This document shows positions 6,680 to 9,209 of a DNA stretch of 9,209 nucleotides, one piece after another. The notes under the pieces were generated by a model. The model saw nothing but the letters and a program-made list of their open reading frames with translations. It made no database searches and had not been told where the DNA came from. Each line of letters begins with the position of its first letter. Within the stretch, counting starts at the first letter, position 1. The position numbers and the translations under genes were made by a program. Source of the DNA: Planctomycetota bacterium. GTDB lineage: Bacteria; Planctomycetota; UBA8742; SKZP01; JAIOTL01. The stretch covers positions 1-9,209 of the forward strand of contig JAIOTL010000220.1 in the NCBI GenBank assembly GCA_021106775.1. Direction: 5' to 3'.

Positions 6680-6708
6680 TTGTAAAAAGTGGGAAACTTC
6701 CATATATT
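6680..6708 (+). promoter_or_regulatory. Predicted sigma70-type promoter of FHA-moxR
   Basis: TTGTAA (6680-6685), 17 bases, then TATATT (6703-6708): four of six and five of six matches to consensus at ideal spacing. Transcription would start near 6715 and give a leader of about 30 bases before the ATG at 6748. The spacer holds the short inverted repeat GGAA/TTCC (6692-6701), which might or might not matter. Confidence 0.5.
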
Positions 6709-6738
6709 TTGTGTGTTTATACTCCCTGTGCTTTTTAT

Positions 6739-6742
6739 GAGG
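6739..6742 (+). promoter_or_regulatory. Shine-Dalgarno GAGG of FHA-moxR
   Basis: GAGG is followed by five bases and the ATG at 6748. This sets the start against an upstream in-frame TTG at 6709 whose 13 extra residues do not look like part of an FHA domain. Confidence 0.75.
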
Positions 6743-6747
6743 TTGAA

Positions 6748-8097
6748 ATGTCAAAGCTTGTTTGCGTAAAAGGGTCACTTGAGGGTAAGAAGTTTGAGAT
6801 AACTCAGACACAGATGGTCATCGGCAGAAGTGCTGACAACGATATTTCTGCGGAAGACCAAGGGATTTCGCGCAAACATGCCAAGGTTTATAAACGCGAT
6901 GATATGTTTTTCATCGAAGACCTCGGCTCGCGCAACGGCGTGCTGATAAACGGTAAACAGGTCGAGAAATCTGCGTTGAGGGACAATGATGTCATCAGAA
7001 TCGGTGCGGTAGCCTTCAAGTTTAAAACCGAGGATTCACAATCGCAATCTTCTGGGTCGGTTTCGACGAGGTCTGTTCGGAAAGCGGCAAAATCGGACTT
7101 CAGCGTGGAAGATATTGCGACTGTTGAGAAAGTTAAGGATGCGCGCAGGAAAATTGAGGCTGAGATAGGTAAAATAATTATCGGGCAGAAGGAAGTTGTG
7201 GAACAGCTTTTGACCTGCCTGTTTGCGCGTGGGAACCTGCTTCTGGAAGGAGTTCCCGGGCTTGCGAAAACGCTGATGATTGCAACACTGGCGGATATTC
7301 TCGACCTGGAATTCAAACGCATTCAGTTCACGCCGGATTTGATGCCGTCTGACATTACCGGTACCGACATTCTGCAGGAAAATCCCGAAACGAAGAAACG
7401 CGAGTTCAAGTTCATCCGCGGTCCGATTTTCACGAATGTTTTGCTTGCTGACGAAATCAACCGAACTCCGCCGAAAACTCAGGCAGCACTTCTCGAAGCA
7501 ATGCAGGAATATCGCGTTACAGCTGCGGGAATCACCTACGACCTCGAGCTTCCGTTTTTCGTTCTGGCAACCCAGAACCCGCTTGAGCAGGAAGGAACAT
7601 ACCCGCTGCCCGAGGCACAGATGGACAGATTCATGTTCAAGGTCAACATCGATTATCCAACGCGCGCGGAGGAAATTGAGATTGCGCTGCAGACGACCAA
7701 GGACAAGGACACTCAGCTTTCGAAGGTTTTCACCGCTGAGGACATTCTCGCATTGCAAAATCTCGTTCGCAAAATACCTGTGTCCGAGCATATTGTGTCA
7801 TATTGCGCCGACCTTGTGCGAGCGACGCGTCCGGGGCTTCCGGGGACGCCGGCGTTTGTGAATGAATGGCTGAAATGGGGTGCGGGACCGCGTGCGACGC
7901 AGTATCTCGTTTTGGGCGGTAAATCTCGGGCGATTCTAAACGGTCGAGTAAATGTTTCTGTCGAGGACGTGAAAGCTGTTGCGCCGCAAGTCCTGCGTCA
8001 TCGAATGTTCTGCAATTTCAACGCTACCAGCGAAGGCATCTCCGTCGACGACGTCGTCAAAAAGCTCCTCCAAACCATCCAACCCACCCAAATCTAA
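6748..8097 (+). CDS. MoxR-family AAA+ ATPase with N-terminal FHA domain
   Basis: Fusion protein of 449 residues. Residues 1-95 are an FHA phosphothreonine-binding domain with its hallmark residues: IGRS (25-28), ISRKHAKV (40-47), LGSRNGVLINGK (59-70). A serine-rich linker (about 96-115) leads to a complete MoxR ATPase: GQKEVVEQ (146-153), Walker A GVPGLAKT (168-175), Walker B LLADEINR (D235, E236), sensor 1 LATQNP (273-278), arginine-finger region PEAQMDRF (to R294), and sensor 2 GPRAT (R382). MoxR ATPases act as chaperone-like remodellers, typically with VWA-domain partners encoded nearby. Here no DUF58 or VWA gene follows. The FHA part could recruit the ATPase to Thr-phosphorylated partners, which implies Ser/Thr kinase signalling; that is inference. 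The gene is monocistronic by appearance, with repeats on both sides. No catalytic residue is missing. Confidence 0.95.
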   Translation: MSKLVCVKGSLEGKKFEITQTQMVIGRSADNDISAEDQGISRKHAKVYKRDDMFFIEDLGSRNGVLINGKQVEKSALRDNDVIRIGAVAFKFKTEDSQSQSSGSVSTRSVRKAAKSDFSVEDIATVEKVKDARRKIEAEIGKIIIGQKEVVEQLLTCLFARGNLLLEGVPGLAKTLMIATLADILDLEFKRIQFTPDLMPSDITGTDILQENPETKKREFKFIRGPIFTNVLLADEINRTPPKTQAALLEAMQEYRVTAAGITYDLELPFFVLATQNPLEQEGTYPLPEAQMDRFMFKVNIDYPTRAEEIEIALQTTKDKDTQLSKVFTAEDILALQNLVRKIPVSEHIVSYCADLVRATRPGLPGTPAFVNEWLKWGAGPRATQYLVLGGKSRAILNGRVNVSVEDVKAVAPQVLRHRMFCNFNATSEGISVDDVVKKLLQTIQPTQI

Positions 8098-8110
8098 TTG
8101 CACCTTACAC

Positions 8111-8138
8111 TGTCATTCCCGTGAAAACGGGAATACAG
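8111..8138. repeat. Half copy of the palindrome (GAAA hairpin), 13 bases after FHA-moxR
   Basis: A perfect 8-bp hairpin with GAAA loop: ATTCCCGT (8115-8122), ACGGGAAT (8127-8134), identical to the hairpin of copy A at 24-43. It begins 13 bases after the FHA-moxR stop codon. It could protect or process the 3' end of the mRNA, but no T-tract follows, so it is not a classic intrinsic terminator. Confidence 0.88.
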
Positions 8139-8142
8139 CTGT

Positions 8143-8351
8143 TGTCATTCTGAGCGAAGCGTAAGAATCTCGGCGACTAGGTTAGGTTATTTGTCAGAAT
8201 TAAATTGTGAAACTCATTTATGAATTCTGTTAGCGATAGCGAAGAACGAACAGCGATTCGAGATTAATGAAAATGGCAACTGTGTTTGCTAATCATCAAT
8301 GGAATCAGGAGATTGCCACGTCGGTCGCTTTGCTTCCTTCTCGCAATGACA
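8143..8351. repeat. 209-bp inverted-repeat-ended element, copy 2
   Basis: It begins TGTCATTCTGAGCGAAGCG and ends TCTCGCAATGACA. It is homologous to copy 1 (6402-6608) in the same orientation, including the interior TTAGCGATAGCGAAGAA and the right-end stretch TCATCAATGGAATCAGGAG. The two copies are clearly diverged, so they are not a recent duplication. Together with the half palindrome four bases to its left, it mirrors the arrangement upstream of FHA-moxR. Confidence 0.8.
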
Positions 8352-8538
8352 TCCGGGAAGTATTGTATATTTGACAGTATTTCTCTGAGTTTCTGTGGCA
8401 GGAATCTTGAATTAAGCACAGGCATCGATTTAGCGATATGTAGCGTTTTGCAGGCACCAGCCGAGGAATGTCCCCTATATCAACCTATTTATTTGCTATG
8501 AAATCGATTTAACGCTCGTTTATGGACGAACTGCAATC

Positions 8539-8554
8539 ATACAACTGCTTGTAT
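8539..8554. repeat. Small perfect hairpin in intergenic DNA
   Basis: ATACAA and TTGTAT form a 6-bp stem with loop CTGC, with flanking GCA (8533-8535) and TGC (8557-8559) able to extend it across a small bulge. No T-tract follows and no gene adjoins it. Its function is unknown; it may be part of an unrecognised repeat or a chance structure. Confidence 0.3.
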
Positions 8555-8631
8555 AGTGCTGTTTCGCAGCTACACGCCAACTGGCAAACAATGAAAGAAG
8601 CTTTGCAGAGATTGATTGACAACCCACTCCG

Positions 8632-8837
8632 TGTCATTCTGAGTGGAACGAGCAAAGCAAGTGAAACGAAGAATCCAGGCTAGCGGAACAGAAAACGTGG
8701 AATTTGTTTAATAAAATTATGTCTGGAAAATTCTGAATCTGAATCTTTGTCTGCATTGGGAATTAGATTTTCATTTTTCGATGTTTTGTGTATGACCATC
8801 CTGGATTCTTCAGTCGCTATGCTCCTTCAGAATGACA
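8632..8837. repeat. 206-bp element with TGTCATTCTGA inverted ends (third type)
   Basis: The left end is TGTCATTCTGAG, leading to GAAGAATCCAGG. The right end, read on the other strand, is TGTCATTCTGAAGG, leading to GAAGAATCCAGG. The interior is AT-rich and does not resemble copies 1 and 2 (6402, 8143). The length is nearly the same as theirs and the outer bases are shared. It therefore looks like another member of the same superfamily with a different core. Confidence 0.7.
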
Positions 8838-8872
8838 GGTACAACCCTTGCCTGTCCTACCAGTATTTTTCT

Positions 8873-8898
8873 TGTCATTCCCAACTTGATTTGGAATA
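8873..8898. repeat. Half copy of the palindrome (AACTTGATT hairpin only)
   Basis: TGTCATTCCCAACTTGATT followed by TGGAAT: the second hairpin type of the full unit (ATTCCCAA 8877-8884 with TTTGGAAT 8890-8897, one mismatch). It ends five bases beyond the stop codon of the partial minus-strand gene and may be the 3' hairpin of its transcript. Confidence 0.75.
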
Positions 8899-8902
8899 TA
8901 GT

Positions 8903-9209
8903 TTATTTCACTTTTTTCAACGAACCTTTTGCTTTACATTTTGGACAATTTCTTGCATTGGCACCTCGGAAAGAAATTTTTCCGCATTCATCACATTTAA
9001 ATTTAGTTTTGTTTTTCACATCTTCTGGTTCAGTTGATTCTTCTGCTGTTAATTTAATAAATTCAGGGTCATCCCAATATTCCTTAAAATCTTCATCCTC
9101 CTTAGCTGAAATTTTTGCATACTTATTATTAACAATAGATTTTTTTAAATAATTTATCATTTGTTGCTTATCACCTTTTTGTTTTCTCAATGCTAATACA
9201 ACTGAGTAA
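8903..9209 (-). CDS. C-terminus of a protein with a TPR-like end and zinc ribbon (partial)
   Basis: The frame is open to the window edge; 101 residues are visible. An in-frame TTG at 9190 is not needed as a start because the frame continues upstream (YSVVLALRKQKGDKQQ). That segment, then INYLKKSIVNNKYAKISAKE and DEDFKEYWDDPEFIKL, resembles the end of TPR proteins, where a last repeat of the form 'A..GDkekal.yL.kAi' is followed by 'D.dF..l..dp.F..L'. After an acidic linker comes a four-cysteine zinc ribbon, CDEC and CPKC, 14 residues apart, then a basic tail (KAKGSLKKVK). The role is unknown: TPR suggests protein binding, and the ribbon may bind zinc and nucleic acid or protein. Fused TPR plus terminal zinc ribbon is inferred from a fragment only. 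Confidence 0.7.
   Translation of the reverse strand, partial: YSVVLALRKQKGDKQQMINYLKKSIVNNKYAKISAKEDEDFKEYWDDPEFIKLTAEESTEPEDVKNKTKFKCDECGKISFRGANARNCPKCKAKGSLKKVK

Larger units (their letters stand above)
6278..6747. other. Divergent intergenic region between mreD and FHA-moxR
   Basis: Non-coding. It contains the mreD ribosome site, a half palindrome (6355-6382), a 207-bp inverted-repeat-ended element (6402-6608) and the FHA-moxR promoter (6680-6708) with its leader. The repeat block separates the two divergent promoters. On the minus strand before mreD, TTGATG with AAGAAT 17 bases on (near 6351-6323) is only a weak promoter candidate. No operator or riboswitch could be recognised. Confidence 0.7.
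8098..8902. other. 800-base gene-free repeat field
   Basis: No supported gene. It holds a half palindrome (8111-8138), copy 2 of the 208-bp element (8143-8351), a segment without a clear repeat partner (8352-8631), a 206-bp inverted-repeat-ended element (8632-8837) and another half palindrome (8873-8898). Open frames on the plus strand here are short and read through the repeats. The segment 8352-8631 contains a near-direct repeat ATCGATTTA(G/A)CG (8424-8435, 8503-8514) and a hairpin ATACAA/TTGTAT (8539-8554). Confidence 0.75.

Noticed and set aside
6709..6747. 13-residue upstream extension of FHA-MoxR from a TTG
   Set aside because: No ribosome site suits it, while GAGG at 6739-6742 suits the ATG at 6748. 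The extension would also begin right at the predicted promoter's -10 box.
7036..7791. Long minus-strand open frame (251 codons) inside FHA-moxR
   Set aside because: It is a shadow frame antisense to a fully motif-supported gene; its translation shows no family features.
8286..8501. Plus-strand 71-codon frame
   Set aside because: It begins inside repeat copy 2 and has no ribosome site or recognisable domain.
20..8898. CRISPR array from recurring palindromic units
   Set aside because: The copies are scattered and not regularly spaced, occur in both orientations, and have no spacers or cas genes.

Overview
The window looks like chromosome of a Gram-negative-type, moderately AT-rich bacterium. 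The evidence is a rod-shape/elongation pair (mreD, mrdA/PBP2), an E. coli-length RNase HI, a secreted phosphate-binding-like protein and a MoxR AAA+ ATPase. I cannot name the phylum from sequence alone. The unusually long PBP2 and the FHA-MoxR fusion suggest a lineage outside the well-studied proteobacteria and firmicutes, but that is inference.

Layout. Bases 1-428 hold no gene but three different inverted-repeat elements. On the minus strand, read from right to left, come mreD (6277-5756), mrdA (5743-3458), rnhA (3228-2761), a three-helix membrane protein with a long helical cytoplasmic part (2679-1492), and a PstS-like exported protein (1331-429). mreD and mrdA are 12 bases apart and clearly one operon. 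rnhA and the membrane gene are 81 bases apart and may be co-transcribed. A 229-base gap with a palindromic repeat separates mrdA from rnhA. On the plus strand, divergent from mreD, is a single gene (6748-8097) for an FHA domain fused to a complete MoxR ATPase, with a good sigma70-type promoter. Bases 8098-8902 are a gene-free repeat field. The right edge carries the C-terminus of a minus-strand protein (TPR-like end plus zinc ribbon) that runs out of the window.

How the genes work together. MreD and PBP2 belong to the lateral-wall elongasome, although mreB, mreC and rodA are not adjacent here. MoxR ATPases and membrane proteins of the 1492-2679 type often occur in the same MoxR/DUF58/VWA clusters, so these two may act in one envelope-associated pathway despite opposite strands. 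No DUF58 or VWA gene lies in the window. The PstS-like protein has no pstCAB or phoU nearby.

The most unusual feature is the repeat load. Nine units start or end with TGTCATT/AATGACA. They fall into a two-hairpin palindrome (full and half copies), a related pair of about 208-bp elements, and a third 206-bp element. Five hairpins keep a GAAA loop, with paired substitutions in the stem. Two further elements have TGTGTTTGAAAA terminal inverted repeats and TA flanks. The FHA-moxR gene lies between two direct copies of a composite repeat, and the PstS-like gene lies between two TA-flanked terminal-inverted-repeat elements. I see no transposase, CRISPR array, tRNA or rRNA.
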